DNA of 64,000 nt. It comes from Casuarius casuarius (Eukaryota > Chordata > Aves > Casuariiformes > Casuariidae). Shown piece after piece: positions 8,884-20,245 of this stretch. The stretch lies in the NCBI GenBank assembly GCA_003342895.1, contig PTFA01000364.1:1-64000 (forward strand), written 5' to 3'. The notes beneath the pieces are model-generated. The model ran no database searches, was not told the origin of the DNA, and saw only the letters and a list, made by a program, of their open reading frames with translations. Numbering within the stretch: position 1 is the stretch's first letter; every line of letters begins with the position of its first letter. The position numbers were made by a program, and so were the translations under genes.

Positions 8884-9235
8884 GAGCCAAATGAACCAAA
8901 AAAGGGAAGTAGTGAGTGACCAGGCTTGCTAACCTGTTGAGGAAGACTTAAAATTAGTCTTGCTAGGAGATGGTGACTGAACACCAGAAGTAAAAGAGGA
9001 AGATTTGCAAACAAAAGAGATATGTGAGGAAGAAGATCACAAGATGTAACTTCAAATTTATGCTCAAAAGGGAGAATATTCAAAGGCTTTTCTCAACTGT
9101 CTGTACACTAATGCTCAGAGCATGGGCAACAAATAAGAAAAATCTCAAGATCATATGCAGTCACATCTCTACGACAGGATCAGAATCACAGAAACTTGGC
9201 AGAATATCACACAATTGGAACAGGGTCATAAGTGC
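8884..9235 (+). mobile_element. CR1 LINE fragment, endonuclease-domain remnant
   Basis: Around 9095-9215 conceptual translation shows LYTNAQSMGNK and, after a stop, ITETW. These are landmarks of the N-terminal apurinic-type endonuclease of CR1 ORF2. Stops and frame breaks make it dead. The part from 8884 to about 9070 is probably the preceding CR1 sequence, but I cannot show it. Confidence 0.6.
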
Positions 9236-9289
9236 ATTCAGGCTGTTTAGGAAGGCTAGGCAGTCAGCAAAGGAGAGGGGTTACATCAT

Positions 9290-9650
9290 ACGTGAAGGAG
9301 GTCAAGGTGGGAAGTCAGTCCACAGGTCTGGGTCCAGATCAATAGTGTCCACAGTCAGGCACAGGCATGGTTGTGGCTGACCTGAAGACAGGTACACTTA
9401 TGACAGCTCTCAGGCAGGGACTGAAGGCCCAGGATTGAGCTTAGATGGAGTTTTGAGGTTTAGAGGAAGGGTGTGGGTAGAGACCCTATAGAGGTTGCTC
9501 AGGACCATTAAGACCTCTTAAGTTTACTCAGAGCTCTGACAGTAGCCTCCCTTTTCAGCAAGGTCTGTGCTCACATCTTACAGAGATCTAGGTTCAAAAG
9601 CAACTTGCTATGGAGTGATTTAATTGCTATGGGATGTCAGTGGGCTATCT
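9290..9650. repeat. Higher-order repeat anchor block, copy 1
   Basis: This block carries GGACTGAAGGCCCAGG at about 9418, TGAGCTTAGATGGAG, GACCATTAAG and TTTTCAGCAAGGT in an order repeated in two later blocks. It is non-coding. Confidence 0.75.
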
Positions 9651-10670
9651 GAGGGGAGATAGCACCAGAGCAGGAAGAGGAAATGGGGAAGGAAACATGA
9701 CGTGAGAGACTACAGGTCGGGACGGGAGGGGTAAAGTGATCAGACTGTCTAAGAGGCTGCCCAGGCAGGCTTGAGGGGATGATGGCTACAAGCCACTCTG
9801 ACAAGCACCAGCGATTGGGTGGAGTTGCAGGGAGCAGGGCTCCATGCTGCTCCAAAGGGCCTCAGAGACCAGGTGGAGGCTACAGGGAACTCTCCAAGAT
9901 GCTCTGACAAGCACCAGATGTAGGGAGGGCTGGAGGGGGTGAAGACTCTAAGGCTTCAGGCCCTGGTGGCTGAGCAGACTGGAGGGGAGGAAGGCCCAAG
10001 CCAGCCCAATGGGCCCTAGAGGCCAGCTGGGTGCAAAGGAAGGATCAAAGCTGCCCCAACAGGCCCCTGAAGCTGGCAGACTTGAGAGGAGGAAAGCTCC
10101 AAGATAAGCTTATGTGTTCCAGAGTCTAGGCAGGCTTGAGGGAAGGGAGGCTCCAAATCACCCAAACATATCACAGAGGCTGGGCAGCCTGGAAGAGAGG
10201 AAGGCTCCAAGTCATCCCTGATGGGTTCCAGAGGCCAGATAGACTTAAGGGTGAGAAAGACTCCGTGCCACCCCAACAGGCCCCAGAGACTGGGCAGATG
10301 CAACAGGAGGGAAGCTCCAAGTCACCCCAAAGAGCCCTGGAGGTCGAGCAGATTTCATCATAAGGAGGTTTCAGACTGCCCTGATGGGTCCCAGAGGCTG
10401 GGCAGGCTCAAGGAGAGAAAGACTCCAAGTTGTTCTAATGGGTGCCAAAGGCCAAGAGGGCTTGAGGAGAAGGTGGCTCCCAGCTGCAGGTCCAGAAATC
10501 CAGGTGGGCTCAAGTAGAGGAAAGTTCCAAGCCTTTCTGACAGGACCCAAAGGCTGAACAGGTTCAAGATGGTAAGGCTCCAAATCACCTCACAGGCCCA
10601 AGGGGCCAGGCAAGCTCAAGTGGAGCAAGTATCAAAGGACTCTTCCCTGTCAAATCCTCCAGGACTCCTC
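9650..10670. repeat. Degenerate minisatellite, unit about 54 bp
   Basis: Around 18 diverged tandem units follow the pattern CAGAGGCTGGGCAGGCTT, a purine-rich AGAGGAAGGCTCCAAG, then a C-rich CACCCCAACAGGCCC. Clear units begin near 10066, 10125, 10179, 10233, 10288, 10340 and 10392. Open frames of 70-98 codons cross the array on both strands with repeating protein phrases (for example SKSPQRALE), but these come from the repeat and I do not call a gene. Confidence 0.8.
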
Positions 10671-10794
10671 TGAGGCAGTCTGAGCCTTTTCCCACCAAGC
10701 TCACCTGGCCTCCAGGGCTCCCCAAGGTGGTGTGGTACTCAAGTTCAAACAAGATTTCAGATCAACAGACATGCTTGTGGTGCCCAGCATCAAG

Positions 10795-11230
10795 TGAGGA
10801 AGTCAATCTGCATGTCAGGATTAGGTCCAGTGAAACCAATCAGGGTCAGACACAGTTTAGTGATCAACAGGCAGGTCAGAAGTCAAACAAGGAAGTCAAT
10901 CTGCAAGTTAGAGCCTGGATCAACAAGCTCCACAGCGTGATACAAGCACAGCTGTGATAGGGCTAAAGGCAAGCACACCTACCATGTATCTCAGACAGTA
11001 GCTGAAAGCCCAGACCTGAGCTTAGGTGGAGCTCTGGGACCAATGGATACAGAGTGTGTGTGCAGGCCCCAGGTGAGGCTGGCCAAGGTCATTAAGGCCT
11101 ACTAGTTCACTCAGGGCCTTAAGAGCAGCCTTCCTTCTCAGCAAGGTGTATCCTCATACAAGTTTGGGCTCAGAAGGGGTTTACTGTAGATTTGATTTCT
11201 GTGGGTTATTGTAGGGCTGTTTCAGGGAAC
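10795..11230. repeat. Higher-order repeat anchor block, copy 2
   Basis: This repeats the landmarks of copy 1: GTCAATCTGCA, a CTGAAAGCCCAGACCTGAGCT variant at about 11002, GGTCATTAAGGCCT and TTCTCAGCAAGGT. It is 1581 bp downstream of the same marker in copy 1. Confidence 0.75.
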
Positions 11231-11660
11231 AAAGAGTTAGGGTAGGGATAGGGAACTGGAAGGGGGGCACAGCTGGGGAGACTTGAGGCTGAGTGAGGGG
11301 GAGTTCAGCCTGCCAATGAGGAACTGTAGGGGATGAGCAGGGTCCAGGCCACCCTTAGGGAGCCCCAGAGGCCAGGCAGCCTGGAGAAGAAGATTCACTC
11401 AGGAACCTGGCATTGGGTAGGGGCCAGGATGGTCATTCAGAAGGAGTCATATAGGCCAGACTCTACAGTGCTTAGCTCAGGGCTTGAGGCAGTTGGAGCT
11501 ATCTATCAGGGGGGCCACAAGGGTTGGCTGTTCTCTAAAGGGCAGGGAGCTGAGTATGACAACAAGCCTTACTGGCCAAGACCTAGTCCCACTGTATCCA
11601 AGTGAGGAGAGCAGGGCAGGCCCATTGACCGTAATCAGGTTCAACTAATTGTCCAGCTTG
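11231..11660. repeat. Short, decayed minisatellite stretch between anchor blocks 2 and 3
   Basis: One recognisable unit (CCCCAGAGGCCAGGCAGCC at about 11361) and looser matches link it to the array at 9650-10670. The array is much shorter here than between copies 1 and 2. Confidence 0.5.
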
Positions 11661-11679
11661 CCAGGCAACTTTGCAATGA

Positions 11680-12060
11680 TGAGGCAGGCTTGAGGTCAAA
11701 CCTGGAAGTCAATCCACAGGTCAGGATCAGGTCCAGTGACAGTAAGCAGGGTCAGATGCAGTACAGTGATCACTGGGCAGGTCTGAGGTGAAGTCAATTT
11801 GCAAGTCAAGGTCTGGATGAACTGGATCTATGACCAGGCACAGTTATGGCAGTACTAGGGATACATACACCTGTCTTGTAGCTCAGGTAGTGACTGAAGG
11901 CCCAGGCTTGAACTTAAATGGAGCTCAGGGGCCTGCAGGCAGAGGGTGTGGGTGGAGGCCCCAGGTGAGGCTGGTCAGGGCCATTAAGGCATTTCAGTGT
12001 GCTCAAGGCCCTGACAAAGTGGGAAATGTGGTTAATGCAAGTTGTAGCAGGCCTAGTGCT
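11680..12060. repeat. Higher-order repeat anchor block, copy 3
   Basis: The same ordered landmarks appear a third time: AAGTCAATCCACAGGTCAGG, GACTGAAGGCCCAGGCTTGA at about 11891, GAGGCCCCAGGTGAGGCTGG and CTCAAGGCCCTGACA. The marker is 891 bp after that of copy 2. It ends in ordinary AT-rich DNA near 12060. Confidence 0.75.
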
Positions 12061-15000
12061 TCTTGATTTGCTGGAAGGGCTTTGGGATTGAAAGTACAAC
12101 CAACAGCTATCCCTATTCTCTGTTTCTTCTTTTTCTTTGTACTGAGTGATATTCCACGGTGCAGCACCTCAGCACTGAGTAGGTATCTATACTGTTGAAC
12201 CAGCCTCACCATGGAGGGCACATAATTTGTTTCAGAATGCTATGATAGCTTCTAGTTTCTTTTGATTTGATTACTGATGCCTATTTGAGCTACCTAACTA
12301 GCCATTTCTGAGGTAACTTTGGTGTGAAACAATACTCAGAAATGGACTTGTGGAGAAGTGAAAGATCTAGGAAATTTTATAGCTGAGTGTGCTATTTAAG
12401 TATATTAACACAGATGAAAAACCTAAGTCAATGATTGCTTAAGAATAGAAATATGAATGCTCCAAGGTGCTTGTTTAGAGCATGGTTTGGGACTATTTAC
12501 ATAATAGGTTGCTGTTCACATCAGTTCTGCAGTATTTATTATGCACAGTGAGAAAACATTGTTGTGAGCTAGGATGTATGTCAGAAGAACGCCCTATTTC
12601 TTGGCATTAAAATTGTCTTTGCAATGCCATAGCAGCCATATGTTTTTCATATTAGCAATTCACTTCTAAATTTCAAGACATACAGTCTAAGACCACCTTA
12701 AATGACCATAAATAACTTACTAAATTAGTTAAGTACTTTCATAAACATGTTTGCACTTAATGTGGGGACTCCTGCAAATTCTGAGGTCATGGAATTAAAT
12801 TGCTTATGTAAAGAAATAACATATATAGTTGTATAGCTATTATGTATTTTTATTAAAGCAAATGTAAATCTTTTAAAGGAACCTTTTATCGTTGTTCCAT
12901 TGGGCCAAATCTGAATGACTAGAAAGTATCAACAGTTTTTGAATAAAGGAATCCTGTGGGAAAGCTCCGAAAAGCAACCTTATCATTAAAGACAACCTTA
13001 TAAGGCTTAGGCATGGGGAGCAGAGTTGCAATAGAAACCATAGCATAGTTACTTTGCAGAATTTGGTACTCAATATTTTAACCACAGTATTCTACTGAAT
13101 TAAACCCTTTGTGTGTGATTATAATCTCACACTAAACACTGATTACAAAATCCGCATCCATTAGTTCCTATCTGTGAATTATTATACAGCGTCTTCTGTC
13201 TCTAAGCAGAAGCTATAGCTCGTAAGTATTAATGAGCTGCACTAATGGGTTATAAAAGACAGTGATAAACACAAAGTCACTGCACCTAAATCTTAGTGAC
13301 TTGTAACAGTAAGAAAAATACCTTAAGTCATTAAATGAGTGTGGAACATTCACAGTACCTGTATGGAAAAGAGGCAGCTATTTGTCAGCAATAAACGGCC
13401 CATCTGCATGGTGTTTCAAATGAAGAAATCAGATGCTAAAGTGTATGTTAACAGTAGAATTTGCTTAGCTGGGAATTCTCCATGAACTAATTTCAGTTTT
13501 GATTAACCAGCGTTCATCATTAACTCAGGATGCACTTAAAATAGCAAAGTTACTGCCTCAACTGCTGCAGGAAGCCCACCGTACCACTGAATGAATATGA
13601 GGGGATGGGTGGAGCTGCTGAGGGAGCAACTCAGACAACAGGTTGCTTGTCTTGGAATCATTCCACCTGTTAGCCATAACCAGAGGAAAGACAGAAGACA
13701 AACAGTCTGGAACAGTTGTTGATGAAAGCAAATAGTCAAGATTCATTAACTCCCCTAACTTCATTAGCGTTCTGCATATGTGCTTGCTAGGGAGGTACTC
13801 AGTGCTGTCATCAGAAGAGAACAGTTGATCTCTATGTAACAAAGACCTAAACACCGCTTGAGAGTATCGTAGCTAAGTAGCAGTCATTGCTGCTTAGCAT
13901 TGTTTAGACTTAGCATAATTCCTTCTCAGACAGCCAAGTTAAGCAAAATTCCCAATTAAGCATGTCTTATCTATGTGAAGTATACTTTATAAGCCAGCTA
14001 GCTCCCTAAAATCAATGATGCTCTGCTGATTTATGCCTGCTGAGGATTTAGTCAAAAAGGATCTATCTGCTTGAACACTGAACGGGCTGGGCCATGCAGT
14101 GTATAGCTCTTAGGTACTCAGCCTCTACAGTAGAATCCTGGATTTTGAGTTGGATGATCAGTTCACTAAGCATGGCATGGAAAACCCTAATATATTTTAC
14201 ATTAGGAGCTGCCAAGAGTGAGATAATAATGAAATGAGGGGAAGAAGAACATGCCTTAAATCCTGCTCACTTAACTGCCAGACATCCAGCTAATATCTCA
14301 CTGAACTGCCTGCAAAGTATAGACAGAACTACGATTAAGCAGCAGCTTGGTAGTATTTTTGGATATGCGCATGTAAAATGGGACTTAGGTGAGATTTAAA
14401 CTCTGGTGCCCTCTGCTGGATTCTGCTCTTACAGTCCAGATCCTCAGTTCTTGTATTAAATGTTTTAAGGAGGTGAATCTCAGTATATGGTTTCAGAAGT
14501 ATGAGTGGGAACCATATTTTCTTGATTACAGAATTTGCTACTGAATCTACTCCTGTTGCAAACATGTGCTTTGAATCTAAATTTTAACTTTAGGAAAATG
14601 TATGTTTCCAGTTCTTACACTCTTTCTTACATGTCGTTTTTATGTCTCATTTTTTCTGTTGTGATAATGACTGAAATATTTGCTTGAGTTCGTGAGCGAA
14701 TGGCCAATAATGAACTGCATGTAATGTAAGTAACTTTTAGTAATTCATGAAAGAGGATGTATTTATGCACTTGTTTGATACTGTTCTAGAGGTGCAGAAC
14801 AATTTCTTTTATCTTTTTCTTTGATTTTAAATGTCATTCTTGAAGTGTAATTCATTAGGCTCCACAAGTTCAGAAAGCTGGAGAATCTTCAAAATACCTG
14901 TGTCACTTCTGGAAAGAAAGAATAACAGAAAGAAAAGGCTTTTTAGATGACCAGTTAAAACTGCTCTGCTTGAGAGTAGGAAGAGAAAACCCAGATCATG

Positions 15001-16952
15001 GGAAAGAGAGAAAGAGGAGTATTTTCAAAACAGTGCAGGTGGAACACTGAGGGCACTGAAAAACAACTTGAATGTTAGAAGTTGAAAGTCTCTCCAAGCT
15101 TTAAAGTAATTTTTTTTCAAGGGCAAAAGTATCAGGTGGCTGCAGAACTTGTTTTCATTGGAATATTGCCATTTCTTCAGGTGGAAAAAAAAAGTGAATT
15201 TCTGCCCCACAGAATATTCAGAATTTTCCCCACAAAGTTAGAATTACACATGGCAGAAAAGTTTTTATTGATGGAAAGGGATGTAGGGAGGGAACAACTC
15301 AAGTAAAACATGATGTGGGGTGTATCATGTCTCATGAGTCCACAGTTGTTTGATGTCATGCAACTGTCAAATATGGTAGCTGTAAACTTGGAAACCCAAA
15401 TGCCTGAAACTATACGCTGATTTGATATGCAAGCCTTAAATTGGCAGCTTGTTTTTTAGAGATACTTGGGGAATTAAGTTGGTCGCTTGACTTTTTTAAG
15501 ATTGGGATACTTATTTAGATGTTTGAATACAATTACAGTAATCTAGATTTAGGTATTCCGTTTTTTAAAAAAGTATTGTTCTTGAAAATATATCTTAGAC
15601 ACCTATGGCCATTGTCCTCTGATATGTGCATTATTCAGAAGCTGCTTCCATTTGTCCCGTGAAGCAGCTGGAACAAAAGTTCAGTAAAACAAATTGCGCA
15701 AAATTTTTTGATCCATTCGGGAAAAGGAACATAGTTAAAATAGGGAAGAACTGATGCTCAGGCACGTGTCAAAATAAGTATTTCCAGGCTACATTTAGCC
15801 AAACTATGTGTGAGGTAACTCAGTGACATCTGAATCCCTCTAGGCCTGAAAGCTGAAACTCTATGGGAGGCTGTTCTCTGCATAGACAACTAATGTCTGA
15901 TGGGCATCAAATTTATGTGCTGGAGTAGAACGATATTCTGGAAAGCATCAGTAATTCAAACACCAAACAGCCATCAACTACTCATTGTGAAAATTAGATA
16001 TGTGGATAAAAATAGGATTAATACTCTGAAGTACTTATAAAATAAAGAAATGGCATCAACTGCCTTTTCAGCATGTGGCACTTTTCACTGGTCAGTGTTG
16101 AGCAAGGCTTCCTGTCATGAATTCCTTACGCTTTTGGTGAATGGCCTTCAGCTATGTAAACAATACAACGCCTTGTTCAAACCAAAATTATGTTCTATGG
16201 AGGGTAAATAATAAGCTTCCTTAGAGACGTTATAGTCTGATGCATAAACACCTTACCTAACAGATATATCTAAACTGAGATGTATGCAATGTGTCAGGTG
16301 TATATAACATCTCAGAAGAAGCTATTGAGATGAGGCAATTGTATGTGATATAAATTATGCAGTTATTTGTGTGCTTTCTAAAAATAACCTCAGATTATTC
16401 CCTAGATTCATGAATGTATTTTACAACATTAAAAAAACAAATCTGACCAAAGATAATTAAAAAAACACATGCTCTCATTCTTGCAAGTCTCACCAGACTT
16501 TTTAAAATAACCCCACCCACCTATCCATGCAGAGGGAGAGCGTGGGAACAGGTGGCTCTAGCACCATAAGGTAAAGGTAAACAGACTTGGATTGTGTGTA
16601 CTTGAATGCAAAATGAATTCCTCAGCAGAAGATTCCTCACAGAGAATTCAAATCCTGATTGAAGCAGAATTCTCTTTTGTTTAACTTAAGTACCTCAGTT
16701 CAACAGATGCACCGTCTAAGATTTCCCTTCAAATGATGATTTAGCTATTACCCGCTGATAGGCATTCAACAGTGTTTGTTGAACTGAGTCCTGAAAGGCC
16801 CAGTTCAGTTCCTAATGGATGATTACGGATGTCCAGATGGTGGACTGGTGGGATGCTATCTCAGTTGTTACAGTAGTTCCTTATGTCAGTGTTCTCTTAC
16901 ATTGACTGCAGCAGAGAAGCAAAAATATTGGCACTGTGGCTTATTCTAGAGC
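12061..16952. other. AT-rich non-coding DNA, no gene recognised
   Basis: No open frame has recognisable domains, and the frames present (up to about 98 codons) are of chance length for this base composition. No tandem array or LTR-like ends were recognised by eye. It may be intergenic or intronic. Confidence 0.6.
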
Positions 16953-17508
16953 TGTGACACGCCACTAGAGGGGTGTCTGGGATTTTTTTTTGATTTTGGG
17001 GTTAATTGTACTGAATTCGAGAGATCACCATTTGTCAACTATGAGAACTTTTTAGTGATAAGAAGTTATAACAAAGCTAAAAGTATAGCAAAGCTACAAA
17101 TATAACAGAACTGAATATATATATCAGAGCTCTACAGCTAAATCATGGGTGCACAGTACAATGACTGCTCTCAGCCTTTCCTTGAGGGCCACCCTTCTGG
17201 TATCGTTTTCCCCAGTTTCTCTAGCAAACAGGTGCACAGTACAGAGACTTCTCTCGCCTTTTATCAGCCATCTTTCTGGTCTAATTTTCCCCGGTTTTGC
17301 ATCACCATGCTGTTGACATCAGGGGTGTCCCCACTGACAGGTGGGTTTTCCAGTCCATGGGCCAGCTGACCCTGGGTCCAAGTCCACACCAAACATATGT
17401 GGCTTACTTTCTTTTATAAACAATGCCGGCCCAAAGTTGTACTAAAGCTGTACTGTGCTAGTCAATAACAGCATGCATAACAGTAGGTAACCTAGTGCTC
17501 AGCCCACA
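16953..17508 (-). mobile_element. Probable old solo LTR, minus strand
   Basis: Read on the minus strand, it runs from TGTGGGCTGAGCACTAGG (17508) to GTGGCGTGTCACA (16953), so it begins TGTG and ends CACA. A TATA box (TATAAAAG, minus strand, 17411-17418) lies about 95 bp into the element. A stretch near 17148-17225 is repeated with changes at about 17230-17300 (GTGCACAGTACA ... CTTCTGGT or TTTCTGGTC ... TTTTCCCC). I see no clear target duplication, so the ends may be off by some bases. Confidence 0.5.
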
Positions 17509-20044
17509 ACACTGCTTGGTTGGTGACAATATACCCATTAAGAGGTCGTTCTGTGGGGAATTGCTCCACCATATCTAGATGTTTATGGCATGGGTCTGCA
17601 GTGTCAGTTCTTCTTTGTCTGGTCTTGTCAATCACGGAGTTGTTAGAGGGTGTGCCCCTAGGCTGCAGCAACCCCACAGCGTAGTGGCTCTGGACGTGGT
17701 GCTTAACTCTTGCGGAGCACTCCAGAAAAATTTCTCTTCTATGGACTGCACCATCCAGAGGCCCACACTTGCCTGTGTGATGCCTGTCAAGAGCTAAAAA
17801 GAGTGTCTGCAGAGTTTTGTCATAAACTGCAGCTTCTGATTCAAACTAGAACCCTAGAGAATAAAAGTATACTTACTCCTGATGTAACTTGATATGGGAA
17901 AACTTATTTCACTTATTCCCTACTAAGAAGTTCCACATATGTGGTTATTCCAAATTTTGTGGAATATTTACATGCTAAGATGAACTTTTAAACATATGCA
18001 CATGTGTGCACAAGTACACATACAGACAAATGTGTTCCTTTCTAGGGAAAAAGATCCACTATATTCAAAGCTCAACTATTCTATTCTCTCCAAAGGAATT
18101 TGTCACAGATGGAGCAAAAGTCTCACACCTTTGCAAAGCTGATTTTCCCAAGCCCATGAGTATCTCCTTAGAGAATTCTTTTGAAAGCATAATCCTTTAC
18201 TAATGGAAAATTGTTTCAAAAGAAACATAGTGGCCTCACTGCTGGCCACTATTTTCTTCCCCAGGGATGTTCCATATATTATGCCAACACAACTCTTTAT
18301 TGGAGAAACTCCAGGAACTGACTGATATGTCAGGAAAAAAATAGTTATTTTGCAGTTAGAGCATTTTCTTAATCTTGTTCATTATGCAGCAGCACAAACA
18401 GTTGTACTATTGCAACAGTACTAATAATAGAAGAGCAGGAACAAGTGGCCAGGCTGAGGCATGGACTACAAAAGCTGCAGGTGCTTCCAGACAAAGGTCT
18501 GTGTAACCAAAGTCTGATTTACAGGGGGAAAAAAAAAAAAGGAAAAGTACATATTTTGTTGAGTAACAGAAAATAAAGCTGTTCCTATGTAAGCAGTGTC
18601 AAAGATGGAGAGCTGCACATTTGCTGACCTCATGCTTTCATAAGTTTTATGAAGGCAGTCAAGTATGAAGAAAATCGTTTCTGTCTGGGTATTTTAGCCA
18701 AAAAGTCAGAATCTGCATGAACAAATAAAACTGTTTTATGACTATCTCTGAACTCCTTTGCCTTGACAAAACAGGTTGGGCACATTTTGTGAAAAGTAGC
18801 CTCTAGCATCCATAACTAAGCTCACATTTTTCTTCAGTTGTCATCCAAGTCAACAAAACTGCTGAGTGGTCAGCACTTTGGAAAATCAATCCTTTTTTTC
18901 TTTCTTTCTATCTTAAAAGGGCAATATAATTTTAGACATTTCTTTTTTTCTTTCCTTAATGGTTTTCTTTATTTCTGATTGGTTGATATAATATTTTTAG
19001 CACACTGCTTTGTTGGGGTGGATGAATAATCATCACTAATAGTTATTTTAATCCCATCTTTCTCTTCTCTCTCTATTGCAAAGTGTTATATTCCTATTTT
19101 TACCCTGCCTGCTTTTCTTTCCACTATAATGACAAGCAACAAATGACCTTCTTGCTTGTTTAAATCAATTTCTTTAGAGATTTTTAAAAAAGAAATAGCC
19201 TGCCTGACATGCTTTTCATTGAAATCTGTGATTCATCCTCATCAAGATTTAAAAATTAGCATTTGAAATGAGTAATCCTTCTTACTGACTGTAACCAGGT
19301 GAATTTGAAAGCAGTAATCTTTTGCATACACTTTCTGAAGGCATTTCATACACATACACATGCACTTATTCAACAACCTAACATGAGAAGAATAGTTATA
19401 TCTTGTAACAGAAAAATCAGTGGAAAACCTGACAAGCAAGCTCTCTTGTGAAGTATGTCATTCCCTTAGGGTTGACAGAGGCATCAGATATTGAATTCCA
19501 ATTAAAAACCATTTCATTACAGTTGCATCCTTGCAGCAGCTCTCTCTCTCCCTAACAGGCAAGGACAGGGAAGTTTAACACTGACAGCACATACTGTAAT
19601 CTCCTTGTAAATGGGCTGAGCACATAGCTCACAAAATTGTTAGAGATAGCAGCAAGCCAGATTTTCTGATTTCTGAAATCAAGTGATTTAAAAACAAAAC
19701 AAACAACCAAAAAAAAGAGTAGAGCTGGCTAATAGATGTAGCTCATGCTGAAACTTGTGAAATAGTCTACCGTCCACTCCACCCAGCTCTTTGGAGCAGT
19801 TGTTGTCATTTAAGGGGACAGGACAGGCTTTAGAGACAAAGATCACATTCCATTTTGGGACATGGGGTTCCAAACTGAGGGAGAGAAGCACAGTACAGAC
19901 TGCCCGTGAGGGAAATTTGAAAGGACAAGTTTGTTCCTTTTAGGAAAAAGAAGACAGACATAGCAGTTGTTGTATAAAATCTTGCAAGGAGAGAAGGAAT
20001 TCTTCATTTCTAGTACAGGAAGTAAGGAGTGCAAATTGCTGGAG
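17509..20044. other. AT-rich non-coding DNA, no gene recognised
   Basis: Only short chance frames occur. A poly(A) run lies near 18530. No repeat family was identified. Confidence 0.55.
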
Positions 20045-20245
20045 GGGGGATTTAAGTTAGAAGCAGGGAAAACCTTCTAATAGTAAGGGTAAATAACACA
20101 GGAATAGATTGCCTCGGAGTGTATGGAGTCTCCTTTAGGAGACTTTTAGGTCTTTAAGAACAGTCTAGACAAACACCTGCCAGAAATGGTTTAAGATGAG
20201 CTGATAGACTAAGTAACTCCTCAAGGTCCCTTCCATACCACCCTG
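20045..20245 (+). mobile_element. Old CR1 3' end fragment
   Basis: The order ATAGATTGCCTCGGAGTGTATGGAGTCTCC ... TTTAAGAACAGTCTAGACAA ... GATGAGCTGATAGACTAAGTAACTCC, then AAGGTCCCTTCCATACC, follows the 3' untranslated region of old CR1 elements. It lacks the 8-bp tail. It is probably an ancient subfamily copy. Confidence 0.65.

Noticed and set aside
9637..10588. Repetitive proline- and leucine-rich frames over the minisatellite
   Set aside because: They follow the 54-bp array on both strands; no start context, signal or family supports a protein.
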